Source of the DNA: Terrisporobacter vanillatitrophus
Lineage (GTDB): Bacteria > Bacillota > Clostridia > Peptostreptococcales > Peptostreptococcaceae
DNA length: 64,000 nucleotides
Assembly: GCF_051148895.1 (NCBI RefSeq)
Contig: NZ_CP154625.1
Location: 3,596,001 to 3,660,000 of the forward strand
Direction: 5' to 3'
The first letter of the stretch is position 1, and each line of letters opens with the position of its first letter. Shown piece by piece: positions 34,980 through 42,937 of this stretch. The notes beneath the pieces are model-generated. The model was not told the origin of the DNA and made no database searches. It was given only the letters and a program-made list of their open reading frames with translations. The translations under genes and the position numbers were made by a program.

Positions 34980-35330
34980 CTACATTTCCAATATTAAATC
35001 ATCTGCAAAACTTTCATCTGCTCCATATACTTCTTCATCTATTTGATTTTCTATAAGTATAGTCATTTTAGTTTTAATATCTAATGGGAATGTTCCAAGA
35101 TATGTTTTTAAACTCGATAATAACTTTAATTTAACATCTAATCTTGGATTAACTTTTATCTTTCCTTCAACTTCAACAAGTAATCCTTCATTTTTTAATT
35201 CTTTATCGCATTCTTTTATCTGATTGTGTAGAGTTACAATTATATCCATAACTTTTTTATCATAATGCGATACTTCATATCCTAATTTTTCTAAATCTTT
35301 AACCATAGCTGTTTTTAAACCTATATTCAT
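34980..35330 (-). CDS. P27-family small terminase subunit (TerS) candidate
   Basis: 116 residues. The region CDKELKNEGLLVEVEGKIKVNPRLDVKLKLLSSLKTYLGTFPLDIKTKM follows the P27 TerS layout (KEEGL, G-x-NP, helical coiled part, LG-x-P/T). TerS chooses the DNA to be packaged and delivers it to the large subunit. No large terminase is in the element, so its motor would have to come from a helper phage. G/C-run sequence resembling a cos site lies 160-220 bases upstream. Family call is moderate. Confidence 0.6.
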   Translation of the reverse strand: MNIGLKTAMVKDLEKLGYEVSHYDKKVMDIIVTLHNQIKECDKELKNEGLLVEVEGKIKVNPRLDVKLKLLSSLKTYLGTFPLDIKTKMTILIENQIDEEVYGADESFADDLILEM

Positions 35331-35384
35331 ATATTCCTAACTCCTTTGTATCTTATATTTTAAAAAAGGGGCAAAAAGCACCAA

Positions 35385-35422
35385 AAAAACGGCTATTTTC
35401 AATAAGAAATATAGTCGTTTCA
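35385..35422 (-). terminator. Terminator-like hairpin before terS
   Basis: Stem AAACGGCTAT/ATAGTCGTTT with one wobble, followed on the minus strand by seven T. Confidence 0.65.
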
Positions 35423-35487
35423 ATGTTTCTGTTGTGTTTTCAATTTTTTTATTGTTGGGCATCAAAATTGAATTTGTTGTAAATAGC

Positions 35488-35553
35488 TACCCCCTTGGTC
35501 TGCAGATACCCCAATAAAGTTTTTGAATTTTTATAGGGGGGATATTGAAACCC
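35488..35553. other. Candidate packaging (cos-like) site
   Basis: In a very AT-rich gap the segment holds several G/C runs: TACCCCCTTGGTCTGCAGAT and ACCCC near 35488-35512, then AGGGGGGATA near 35534, with an A/T spacer. Firmicute cos phages often have C- and G-run clusters near terS. The position and the skew are seen; the function is inferred. Confidence 0.4.
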
Positions 35554-35596
35554 ACATTCAACCTATTACAATATTTGAATGTTTAACGTACAACAT

Positions 35597-35821
35597 TTAT
35601 AAACTAATAAATATTATATCTTTACTATCATAGTAATTAATTAAATTATTATCCTTATCAAAAGCATACATATTAAACGCTTTGCTATATGTATTATCCT
35701 TTACTATCTTACCTATCTCACAACAATCATACTTACTTAAATATAGCTTACCTTTATATCCTAAGCTATTGTCATTACTAGCAAATTTAAAACAATCATT
35801 ACATCTATCTTTATTTAACAT
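35597..35821 (-). CDS. Hypothetical 74-residue element protein
   Basis: Begins MLNKDRCNDCFKFASND with a CxxC pair and a later CC, so a small zinc-binding fold is possible. The remainder is polar. Clear ATTGGGGTGA ribosome site before the ATG at 35821. No family recognised. It lies between the small membrane peptides and the cos-like segment. Confidence 0.55.
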   Translation of the reverse strand: MLNKDRCNDCFKFASNDNSLGYKGKLYLSKYDCCEIGKIVKDNTYSKAFNMYAFDKDNNLINYYDSKDIIFISL

Positions 35822-35994
35822 ACTATCACCCCAATATATTATTTGTCACATACTACACAAGGTATATGCTCCATTGCCTTTACTTTATTATCACTTATCT
35901 ATATGTTTAATATAGTTATGTTACTATTGATTGATAGCCAATATTTAACCACCTTAATTTTTAGGTCATCTCTATTAGTCATATATATTCAATT

Positions 35995-36072
35995 TTAATT
36001 GTTGTATAAATCTAAGCATATATACCACAACATATAGGCTAATATCATAATAACTTTTATACCTATATCCAT
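35995..36072 (-). CDS. Very small membrane peptide (25 residues)
   Basis: Starts MDIGIKVIMILAYMLWYICL and ends DLYNN; the middle is one hydrophobic helix. GGGGG sits at 36084-36088, some 11 bases upstream of the ATG. It resembles the product of the next ORF upstream (VLAYICCIYAYSKY against ILAYMLWYICLDLY), suggesting a tandem duplication. The rest of the 35822-36267 gap is AT-rich repeats with no other supported gene. Confidence 0.45.
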   Translation of the reverse strand: MDIGIKVIMILAYMLWYICLDLYNN

Positions 36073-36088
36073 AATATCAACTAACCCC

Positions 36089-36187
36089 CTATATAAATCT
36101 ATATGTATATTTACTATACGCATATATACAACATATATAAGCTAATACAACAATAGCCTTAACTATTATATTTAATATCCCAATCAA
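36089..36187 (-). CDS. Very small membrane peptide (32 residues)
   Basis: TTG start, beginning MIGILNIIVKAIVVLAYICC and ending YTYRFI; one hydrophobic helix with a basic tail. GGGGG lies about 9 bases upstream. It is the likely paralog of the 25-residue ORF that follows. Candidates include a holin-like, toxin or signalling peptide; nothing in the sequence decides. Confidence 0.4.
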   Translation of the reverse strand: MIGILNIIVKAIVVLAYICCIYAYSKYTYRFI

Positions 36188-36213
36188 CCTATATAACCCC
36201 CTATATATAATTA

Positions 36214-36250
36214 AATAAAGCCACATATACTCATATATATGGCTCTATAT
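36214..36250 (-). terminator. Terminator after the portal gene
   Basis: Stem AGCCATATATA/TATATGTGGCT with one mismatch and a 4-base loop, followed by TTATTT on the minus strand. Confidence 0.6.
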
Positions 36251-36267
36251 CATATCTATCTTAATCA

Positions 36268-37500
36268 CTATTCAGTATTATTATCTCTTTTTACATCAAT
36301 AGTATTGAAAACCTCTATTACTCCATCTGCATTAAGTTTTACATTTCCTTGACTTAATAATAAGAAGTCTTTATCCAAGAAAGGTTTCATATCAAGTAAT
36401 GCTCTACCTTCATTTATAGTGAATAGACCATTTTTCGTTGCAGTAGAAATAGTTTCTACTTGTTCTTTAAAACTAGCTTTTAAAAGTTCAGAAACATCAA
36501 ATCTGAAATAATAACCCTCTTCTTTTTCTTCTTCAAGTAGTAAAGTTTTATTTAATGCACTTTCAATAGAAGATAAAATTGGATTCAATGTGAATTTTAA
36601 GAACGCTTCATTCTGAATAGCTGTTGAATTTGATAACATTCCTTTGGGAAGATTAAATATTTCTTCACATAATTCAGTATGCGTCTTTCTACTATCTAAA
36701 AGTCCTAAGTCGTTTGGAGTTAAACTTAAAGACTTATATTTAAGTCCTTCTTCAAGAATTACTGTTTTACCACTATTTTTAAGTCCACCATATACATTTT
36801 CCCAGCTCTCTCTTAACCTTTTTGCAGTAATTTCTGATAACTTACCATCAGTTTCTAATAATCCTAAAGGTAAAGCTCCCCCACTTACTACATTATTTTG
36901 ATATATTATTTCTGATAGCATAAGACCTAATATATCTTGGTTTGTAGATAATATTCCTTTGCCCCTTAATCCATCTTTACTGTTGTAAGGTATTATAAGA
37001 AAATCCTCAATTTCTAAGTCTTCTACATAAACTCCATTTAATGTATAGTTAACAGTTAAATCTTTTATAAATCCTTTTTTATCAATTAACTTGTTCAATT
37101 GCACTTGTTTTGGCTCTATTCTGTACAATCCTAAAATATCACCATATTCTTTATCTTGAACACTATAACTTATGCCATGTAATAGCATATCTTTAGTCAT
37201 ATTCCTTTTTAAGTTACTAGAACATTCCATGTTATTACATTCCTCATTTAACAATTTTTCTCTATAATCTTCACGTTGTCTTTCTATACTTCCATCTTCA
37301 TTTTCTTTATATAAATATATTGGTAAATTACTTACTGCACCTGTTATCAAATCTAAAGCATTTTTAACACTAGGTATTTCAGTAATATTATTTTCAGAAA
37401 CTGTTATACTATTTCCTCTGCTCGTAAATATTGAACTATAATTCCCCTCTACGGCAGATTCTATATTTCTTCTATTTTTACGTCTATCAAATATTCCCAT
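36268..37500 (-). CDS. HK97-family portal protein
   Basis: 410 residues, the normal HK97/SPP1-type portal length. Visible family features: VKNALDLITGAVSNLPIYLY near residue 45, LLHGISYSVQDK, LYRIEPKQV, NVVSGGALPLGLLE, and IFNLPKGML, with a Glu-rich acidic stretch near residue 330. The portal forms the twelve-subunit ring through which DNA enters the capsid. ATG with AAGGAG; directly after the protease gene. Confidence 0.9.
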   Translation of the reverse strand: MGIFDRRKNRRNIESAVEGNYSSIFTSRGNSITVSENNITEIPSVKNALDLITGAVSNLPIYLYKENEDGSIERQREDYREKLLNEECNNMECSSNLKRNMTKDMLLHGISYSVQDKEYGDILGLYRIEPKQVQLNKLIDKKGFIKDLTVNYTLNGVYVEDLEIEDFLIIPYNSKDGLRGKGILSTNQDILGLMLSEIIYQNNVVSGGALPLGLLETDGKLSEITAKRLRESWENVYGGLKNSGKTVILEEGLKYKSLSLTPNDLGLLDSRKTHTELCEEIFNLPKGMLSNSTAIQNEAFLKFTLNPILSSIESALNKTLLLEEEKEEGYYFRFDVSELLKASFKEQVETISTATKNGLFTINEGRALLDMKPFLDKDFLLLSQGNVKLNADGVIEVFNTIDVKRDNNTE

Positions 37501-37609
37501 ATAATCTCTCCTTGTTTTTGCATTAAAAAAGGCATACCTGTAATATGGTACACCCTTTTGGTAAATCTATTTTTATAATTTGTTTAAGTATTCTATAACA
37601 ATGGATCTG

Positions 37610-38362
37610 TTACTCTAAATCTATGCTTTCATTTAAATTAGATATAATGTCTGAACAAGATAAAACTATCCCATTAAAAGATTGTTCAACTTCTCCATCT
37701 ACAACTTTTACATCTGATTTTTTGTTATATTGAAGTAAAGTGGAAACATCTCCAATTATATTTAAAGCCGTATTTAAAATATCTCTATCTTCCCACACTC
37801 CACTTATATATGCTCTTTCTTCTGTATCTTGTGGTATCTCTACATCTTCAAGAACATTTAAACCTCTAGCCGATATTGTAGTTTGTGGATATGCAGGATT
37901 AGTAACTACTGATACTTCAAACAAAGTAAGGTCATTTACTTCTCTTGTATATGTACCGTCCTTTTCCTTATTCCATTTATCTTTATCAACTGTAAATCCA
38001 AAAGACATATTTCTTAAAATACCGTCTTTGATTAAAGTATGATAATCTCTTCCATAAGAAGTATCTGAAATATCTGCGGTCATTAATAAACCTTTTTCAT
38101 CTTCTTTTAATGTTAATGAGCCATTCCTTGTACTTGCTAAAATTTTATTTTCATCATGTTCTGCAAGAAAATGTATATCATTACCTTTTTTTAATGCTCT
38201 TGTAAATGCTCCCTTTTGGATAATTTCTTTAAACTTCTTTTTAGTTCCTAAAAGGTGTGATTGTTTGCCTGTTTCATTAACATATCCTTGAACAGTCAAT
38301 TTTCCATCTTCATCATTTTCAATAACATTAAAACTATTCATTCTTAGTTCTATATTTTTCAA
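37610..38362 (-). CDS. HK97-family prohead protease
   Basis: 250 residues. It cleaves the scaffold (delta) part of the capsid protein during head maturation. The family core is visible: VQGYVNETGKQSHLLG, the catalytic-His region HFLAEHDENKILAS, and the serine region RNMSFGFTVDKDKW. A C-terminal extension of about 80 residues follows the core. The start is TTG at 38362 with AAAGGAG. It lies between capsid and portal. Confidence 0.88.
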   Translation of the reverse strand: MKNIELRMNSFNVIENDEDGKLTVQGYVNETGKQSHLLGTKKKFKEIIQKGAFTRALKKGNDIHFLAEHDENKILASTRNGSLTLKEDEKGLLMTADISDTSYGRDYHTLIKDGILRNMSFGFTVDKDKWNKEKDGTYTREVNDLTLFEVSVVTNPAYPQTTISARGLNVLEDVEIPQDTEERAYISGVWEDRDILNTALNIIGDVSTLLQYNKKSDVKVVDGEVEQSFNGIVLSCSDIISNLNESIDLE

Positions 38363-38387
38363 TGGATTTATCTCCTTTCATAAAATA

Positions 38388-38425
38388 AAAAAGGGCATAA
38401 AAAAAGAGCCTTCTCTTATGCCCTA
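38388..38425 (-). terminator. Terminator between capsid and protease genes
   Basis: Stem GGGCATAA/TTATGCCC (38393-38400 with 38416-38423) with inner AGAG/CTCT, followed on the minus strand by TTTTTTATTTTA. Partial termination would give more capsid than protease. Confidence 0.8.
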
Positions 38426-38432
38426 TCTATCA

Positions 38433-39536
38433 TTAAGCTACATTTTTTAAAACTCTTATAGCCTCTTCATTTTTAATTTTAACATCTGCAAAAACATCTA
38501 ATATCATTGTTACAGAACCTCTTAAAGCATTTTTAGTATCTGCATTTATATGTTTTAATTCCATATCCTTTTTGATTATTCCACCAAAAGCCTCTTCAAC
38601 ATTAACTAGGTATGCTTGAACACCTTCGACTTCTGCCATATCTTCTGATACTACCACTTCACAACCAAATAATCTATATTGAGGTTTTCCATCTATTATA
38701 TCTCTTGTTAAGTAATAATGTCCTAATTGGTCTTTTAATAGAGATAATTTATTAAATTCTGCTCTTGATACAACCCATATTGCTTTTTCTTGAAGTGTTG
38801 GGTGCATAGCATTTAAACAATTCATATAATCATCTATTCCAACTTCTCCACCTAAAGGTGCAACTTCACATTCCTCAGGAGCATTTACTAAACCTTCAAA
38901 TTGTTCTCTTTCAACTGTACCTAATATCATAGCTTTATCTAAAGTTTTAGCCAATCTTCTAACTAATAGGCTATTAGCATATTCAACTATATCTATTCCA
39001 CTATCATTAACTAATTTTTGTGTTAACTGTACAACAGTTCCAGCTCTACGTTGTTCAAGTTTTACTTTTTCAAATTCAAAGTCTGATATATCTAAATCTT
39101 CACCTTCACCAAAGAATCCAGCAACTCCTATTTCTTTTTCTTTTAATATTTCTAAGTTACCATTTACAGGAGTTAATTTTTTTACTCTTCCAAATAATGG
39201 TGCAGTTTCATCTAACTTTTCAACTATTTCTTCTGATATAGAAGTTGGTATTACTGCACTTCCATTTGAAGTGTTTAACTCTCTTACTTCTTTAGTTCTT
39301 ATAAACCCTTCTAAGGCTTTTCTTTGTTCCATGTTCTTTTCCATGCTGTTTACCTCAACTTTCGTAGTTTCTCTTTTTAAGTTATCTAACTGATTGTCTA
39401 TTGCTCTTACTTGGTCTTCAAGTTCATCTATTGTTTTTTGCTCTTTTGCAGACCTCATTTCAATAGGCTTGTTCATTAGAATATTTTTAGTTTTTTCTAA
39501 CTTTGCTCTTTGTTCTTTTAAATGTTTTTTATTCAT
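38433..39536 (-). CDS. HK97-family major capsid protein
   Basis: 367 residues. The N-terminal 70 residues form a Lys/Glu-rich coiled coil (delta/scaffold domain), removed by the protease in this family. The HK97 fold then starts near AVIPTSISEEIVEKLDETAPLFGRV, with VVQLTQKLVNDSGIDIVEYANSLLVRRLAKTLDKAMILGT, WVVSRAEFNKL and the C-terminal FGGIIKKDMELKHINADTKNALRGSVTM. ATG with AGAAAGGA. It is the first gene of the morphogenesis block. Confidence 0.92.
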   Translation of the reverse strand: MNKKHLKEQRAKLEKTKNILMNKPIEMRSAKEQKTIDELEDQVRAIDNQLDNLKRETTKVEVNSMEKNMEQRKALEGFIRTKEVRELNTSNGSAVIPTSISEEIVEKLDETAPLFGRVKKLTPVNGNLEILKEKEIGVAGFFGEGEDLDISDFEFEKVKLEQRRAGTVVQLTQKLVNDSGIDIVEYANSLLVRRLAKTLDKAMILGTVEREQFEGLVNAPEECEVAPLGGEVGIDDYMNCLNAMHPTLQEKAIWVVSRAEFNKLSLLKDQLGHYYLTRDIIDGKPQYRLFGCEVVVSEDMAEVEGVQAYLVNVEEAFGGIIKKDMELKHINADTKNALRGSVTMILDVFADVKIKNEEAIRVLKNVA

Positions 39537-39538
39537 AT

Positions 39539-39676
39539 CTAGTTCCTTTCTAGGTTAAATAATTTATCCTTATCAATTTCAAATTCAATCTTACTTAGTA
39601 TCAATTCTAATTTTTTAATTGGTATACTTCCTGTTTCAGAAAACCAACAATACACAGTCTTTTCACTTAATCCCAT
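39539..39676 (-). pseudogene. HTH gene remnant with a premature stop
   Basis: Frame reading MGLSEKTVYCWFSETGSI and then PIKKLELILSKI..., a phage-type helix-turn-helix. Three codons upstream the frame is interrupted by TAA, and further upstream FAKELKKC is in frame behind it. No ribosome site precedes the ATG at 39676. This fits an HTH gene broken by one nonsense change (or a short residual gene). Confidence 0.4.
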
Positions 39677-39705
39677 TTCAATTTAACATTTTTTTAACTC
39701 CTTTG

Positions 39706-39752
39706 CAAAAAAAATAAAGCCAACCATTATTTTTGGAGGTGTGGTTGGCTTT
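39706..39752 (-). terminator. Terminator upstream of the capsid block
   Basis: Stem AAAGCCAACCA/TGGTTGGCTTT (39716-39726 with 39742-39752), then eight T on the minus strand. It separates the early region from the morphogenesis genes, so a promoter is needed before 39536. Confidence 0.85.
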
Positions 39753-40120
39753 GCATTAATAGAAAAAAGAGATAACTCAATAGAAGAAAATAAATGTATT
39801 AAAGAAACTTCTTATTTTCACTCCTTTTATGTATTATCATCTTTCAGTATATATTGTATTATCAGAACGGAGTGTACAACTAATTTTGTAATATTTCTGC
39901 TAAAAGTTTTAGTAAATAAATTACCATATCATCTACACTATCAAACCATTGAAATTTCAACAGTATACTCAAAGTATACTGTTACTAAACTTTCTCATAA
40001 AAATATGCCTTTTTTACAATTAATCCTCTACCGTCAGAACACTATTTCAAATTAAAGGTATAAATTATCAAGCAAATTTTTAAAACCTTTCTCAACTAAT
40101 TCTGTTGGGTTGTTTTTTCT
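39753..40120. other. Gap without a supported gene
   Basis: An open frame on the plus strand has no phage or known features and starts inside the terminator, so I do not call it. On the minus strand a short frame reading KVTLRNLRKNNPTELVEKGF lacks a start. The gap may be a decayed gene end. Confidence 0.5.
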
Positions 40121-40298
40121 AAGGTTACGCAAAGTAACCTTAAATTCTAGTGTTACTTAAAATAACACTAAAATTTCATTCGTTTTAAGATGTTACTGTT
40201 GGTAACACCTAAATTCTAATGTGATATCAAATCACATCTAATTTTTAAGTGATTTGACATCACTTAGAAATCCGACGGTAAATTTAATTTACCTTCGG
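40121..40298. repeat. Cluster of six small hairpins
   Basis: Six successive inverted repeats in 178 bases: AAGGTTAC/GTAACCTT (40121-40141), TAGTGTTA/TAACACTA (40148-40170), TGTTAC/GTAACA (40191-40207), ATGTGAT/ATCACAT (40219-40237), TAAGTGAT/ATCACTTA (40246-40266) and GGTAAATT/AATTTACC inside CCG/CGG (40272-40298). Most loops are 5 bases, and AAATTCTA recurs between stems. The arms differ but share GTTAC and GTGAT themes. Confidence 0.75.
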
Positions 40299-40565
40299 TT
40301 TTCTACTTTGCATTAATACTTCATATAAACCACCTTCAGTTAAAAACCATTGTTCTTGTTGTCCTTTTAATGCGTAAGGATTGTTTACGCACACCCTTTC
40401 TTCTTCGTCAATGCTTTTTAACATCATTCTAGTGTTGCTATGTTCTATCCAATTCGCTACATCTTTCGCTAGAAATAATGGACTTTCTTTTGTCCCATAA
40501 ATTCTAAACTCTTTTCCTAAAACTTGTCTTTCATCAATGAAACAAGAATTAATAGTAAACAGTTT
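40284..40565 (-). pseudogene. Bro-N antirepressor remnant
   Basis: The frame reads DERQVLGKEFRIYGTKESPL, then LFLAKDVANWIEHS and WFLTEGGLYEVLMQSRKPK, followed by a stop. This is the Bro-N domain of phage antirepressors, but it stops where the domain normally continues (RKPxAKxFK) and has no start codon with a ribosome site. Both ends are therefore lost; the hairpin cluster starts at its 3' end. Confidence 0.65.
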
Positions 40566-40585
40566 TCAGTTTGGAATTGAGGGGT

Positions 40586-40791
40586 TTGGGGTGTCCCCAA
40601 CAGTATCAGTTTTCAGTTTCAGTTTTTGTGCAATAAAGGAAATGTCACGAAGTGATGTTTCCTTTTTGCATACTTAGTTTTAATAAAAAAGTTCTAATAA
40701 ATAGTTCTAATAAGTACCCCACTTCCAACCCAAAATATATGAAGGTATACCCCGTTTCCAACCCACACGATACCCCGTTTCCAACCCACAC
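40586..40791. other. Candidate replication origin with iterons
   Basis: A GC hairpin TTGGGG/CCCCAA (40586-40600) is followed by CAGTTT repeats, a duplicated AGTTCTAATAA, and three copies of TACCCC(G/A)(T/C)TTCCAACCCA at 40715, 40748 and 40771, the last two identical over 21 bp and 23 bp apart. The set lies just beyond the 3' end of the replication-initiator-like gene. Confidence 0.5.
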
Positions 40792-40921
40792 TTACACCCA
40801 TTGAAATTACTTATGTTTAGTAACTCCACTTTTACATCCAATCATTATTTTTGTTCACAATTATTTAATTAAATATGGAATAAAAAAAATAGGTAGCAAA
40901 AATAATGCCACCTGTAATTTA

Positions 40922-41770
40922 TTATCTTTTTTGTTTTTTCAACTCTGTTTTAACTCCGTAAAATTCATATCTTCCAACTAATTTTCCATCTACAACTTTT
41001 GTTTTTAAAGCATAATCTATAATATCAAAACTATATAATGTTTTTAATATAGTTCCTACTAAATCAAGTTGCTTTATAGTTACTTCGCCTTTTTTATTCG
41101 TTATACCACACGATTGTGCAATAGTACTTCTATTCATGTATAATATATCTTTGCCATTTGCTTTTATATTGTCTAAGTTACCTTTTATAAAACAATATAT
41201 TTTTAAAGCGTTTCCACTTAATGTTTTTGAAAAGGCTTTATATGTTTCTTTTGGCATTCTAGTAAACAGATACTCTTTTGTTTGTACTATATAATAAACT
41301 TCATCACCATTGTCAAGGGTTACTAAAGTGAAAACTTTCTTTTTAACTAACTCATCAAAAGTTGATTTCATAGTTTTTCTTGACATTATAGTATTTTCAT
41401 ATCTACCACTTAGTTTCAATTCTTCTTCAAGCTTAACAAAGTTCAAATCATTGTTATAGATATAGTGTTGTCCGTTGTTATTGTGTCTTGAAATTCCTAA
41501 AAACGCATAATATACTAAAAATTCATTTGCAGTAAGTCCTTTTATAAACTTTCCGTCTGATATTACAAATATATCGCCGTTAAATTCTTTTACTTCTTCT
41601 ATTAATTCGTCTTCTATTAATTCATAGTTTCCAAAGTCTAAACACATTCCACATTTAGTAAAGTTTTCACACATATTTCCTTTATAATTTATATTTAAGT
41701 TTTCCATAATTATTTTCTCCATTCGTTTAATAATATTTGCCATTGTGACATTTTCGTTTGTAATATTCAT
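40922..41770 (-). CDS. Probable replication initiator (tandem winged-helix)
   Basis: 282 residues with no enzymatic motif. Two helix-rich segments look like winged helices: LTANEFLVYYAFLGISRH through VFTLVTLDNGDEVYYIV, and LSGNALKIYCFIKGNLDNI through LKTLYSFDIIDYALKT. An N-terminal Cys pair (CENFTKCGMC) may bind zinc. Iterons lie beside its 3' end, as for Rep/RepA-type initiators. AGGAGG before the ATG. It could also be a phage replisome organiser. Confidence 0.45.
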   Translation of the reverse strand: MNITNENVTMANIIKRMEKIIMENLNINYKGNMCENFTKCGMCLDFGNYELIEDELIEEVKEFNGDIFVISDGKFIKGLTANEFLVYYAFLGISRHNNNGQHYIYNNDLNFVKLEEELKLSGRYENTIMSRKTMKSTFDELVKKKVFTLVTLDNGDEVYYIVQTKEYLFTRMPKETYKAFSKTLSGNALKIYCFIKGNLDNIKANGKDILYMNRSTIAQSCGITNKKGEVTIKQLDLVGTILKTLYSFDIIDYALKTKVVDGKLVGRYEFYGVKTELKKQKR

Positions 41771-41884
41771 TTTTCATCCTCCTAAGTTAACTATCGGTTA
41801 TGTTATATTAATAAAGACTAAAAAAAGTCTGTAAAACTTTTTACTAATTGAGGATAAAATTTATTAATATAATATAAATAAAAA

Positions 41885-41908
41885 AAAGCCGTAACTTAAT
41901 ACGACTTT
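41885..41908 (-). terminator. Terminator in the antirepressor-Rep gap
   Basis: Stem AAAGTCGTA/TACGGCTTT (one wobble) followed by eight T on the minus strand. Confidence 0.75.
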
Positions 41909-41953
41909 AGTAATCAATTATTAAATTGTTCATTCTTACTCCTTTAAATAGTT

Positions 41954-41981
41954 AAAACAGGTACAATTGCACCTGTTTTTT
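41954..41981. terminator. Terminator after the antirepressor gene
   Basis: AAAACAGGT and ACCTGTTTT arms around CAATTG, directly after the stop at 41987; the T-run is better on the plus strand. Confidence 0.65.
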
Positions 41982-41986
41982 TGTTT

Positions 41987-42838
41987 CTATATTATTCCTT
42001 CTTTACTTAATTTATTGTAAATATATTCTTGTCCTTTAGGAGTTATTAGTGTAACTGGCTTGTAATCACCATTTTTCAATTCCTTTTGCTTAACAGTAAA
42101 GTAGCCTTTGTCAATATACCTTTGCTCTGGTATATTGTGTTTTGCTCCATAGAATTTTACACCCTTAGATAAAAATTCATCTTCTTGAAGTATCTCTAAA
42201 TTTCTTAACATTTGCATAAGTCTATTTCTTCCTGTACCTAAAGTTTTTGCAAGTAAAGAAAAGTCTATATTTTTACCATTATCAATAAATCTTTCATATA
42301 TTTCCACTTTAGGCTCTTGTTCTTGTATCTTTTCTAGCAATGGTATAGTTTCTATTTCAGTAAGTTGTTTACTTGCTATAACGCCTTCTTGACCACCATT
42401 ATAAATAGATAGCAATAGTTTAGCCTTTTCTTGCTCTTGGTTGTTTATTTGCTCTCTCATTTCAAAATACTGTCTTCTGAACTCTTTTCTTATTTCTTTT
42501 GCTTTATCTGTTCTCATAAGTTGAATTAGAGCCATATATCCCTGTTCAGATAGTAGATATATATTGTTTGCCTTTGATATTCCCATTTTTGAAAATCCTA
42601 ATAGTTCTAATTTGTGGTGATTACTACCCACCACAATTTTTAAATCTATAATATCAATTCCAATTTCAAATTCATCAATATTACTATTGATTAATCTATT
42701 AATTTCTTTTAATTCTACTTTATGTATTTGTGCTACTGATTTTACAAGTACACACCTTTTTCCTTCTCCAAAAGCACCTTCTAAATTTGGTACTTTTACT
42801 CCCATAAATTCTGTATAATTTTTTGCTCTTAGTTTCAT
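41987..42838 (-). CDS. ORF6N/KilA-C-type phage antirepressor
   Basis: 283 residues. The N-terminal ORF6N-like part includes VAQIHKVELKEINRLINSNIDEFEIGIDIIDL and NNIYLLSEQGYMALIQLMRTDKAKEIRKEFRRQYFEMRE. The C-terminal ANT-like part has FIDNGKNIDFSLLAKTLGTGRNRLMQMLRNLEIL and RYIDKGYFTVKQ. Such proteins counter a repressor and switch phages or islands to induction. In the same operon direction as the HTH gene upstream. Confidence 0.8.
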   Translation of the reverse strand: MKLRAKNYTEFMGVKVPNLEGAFGEGKRCVLVKSVAQIHKVELKEINRLINSNIDEFEIGIDIIDLKIVVGSNHHKLELLGFSKMGISKANNIYLLSEQGYMALIQLMRTDKAKEIRKEFRRQYFEMREQINNQEQEKAKLLLSIYNGGQEGVIASKQLTEIETIPLLEKIQEQEPKVEIYERFIDNGKNIDFSLLAKTLGTGRNRLMQMLRNLEILQEDEFLSKGVKFYGAKHNIPEQRYIDKGYFTVKQKELKNGDYKPVTLITPKGQEYIYNKLSKEGII

Positions 42839-42937
42839 ATTAATTTACCTTTCATTTAATTAGTTTAATTATCCTTTAACGATTGATCTGTTTCTCGATA
42901 TCCATCCAAATAAAAAAGCAACCATAAAAATGGCTGC

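Noticed and set aside
35870..35994. Further tiny ORFs (27 and 11 codons) on the minus strand
   Set aside because: No ribosome site before either and no similarity to the two membrane peptides.
39741..40055. Plus-strand open frame of 104 codons in the island
   Set aside because: It starts within a terminator stem, has no ribosome site and no family features, and is opposite to all other element genes.
40121..40298. CRISPR array
   Set aside because: The repeated units are short inverted repeats of differing sequence with 8-17-base gaps; there are no identical direct repeats with 30-base spacers and no cas gene.
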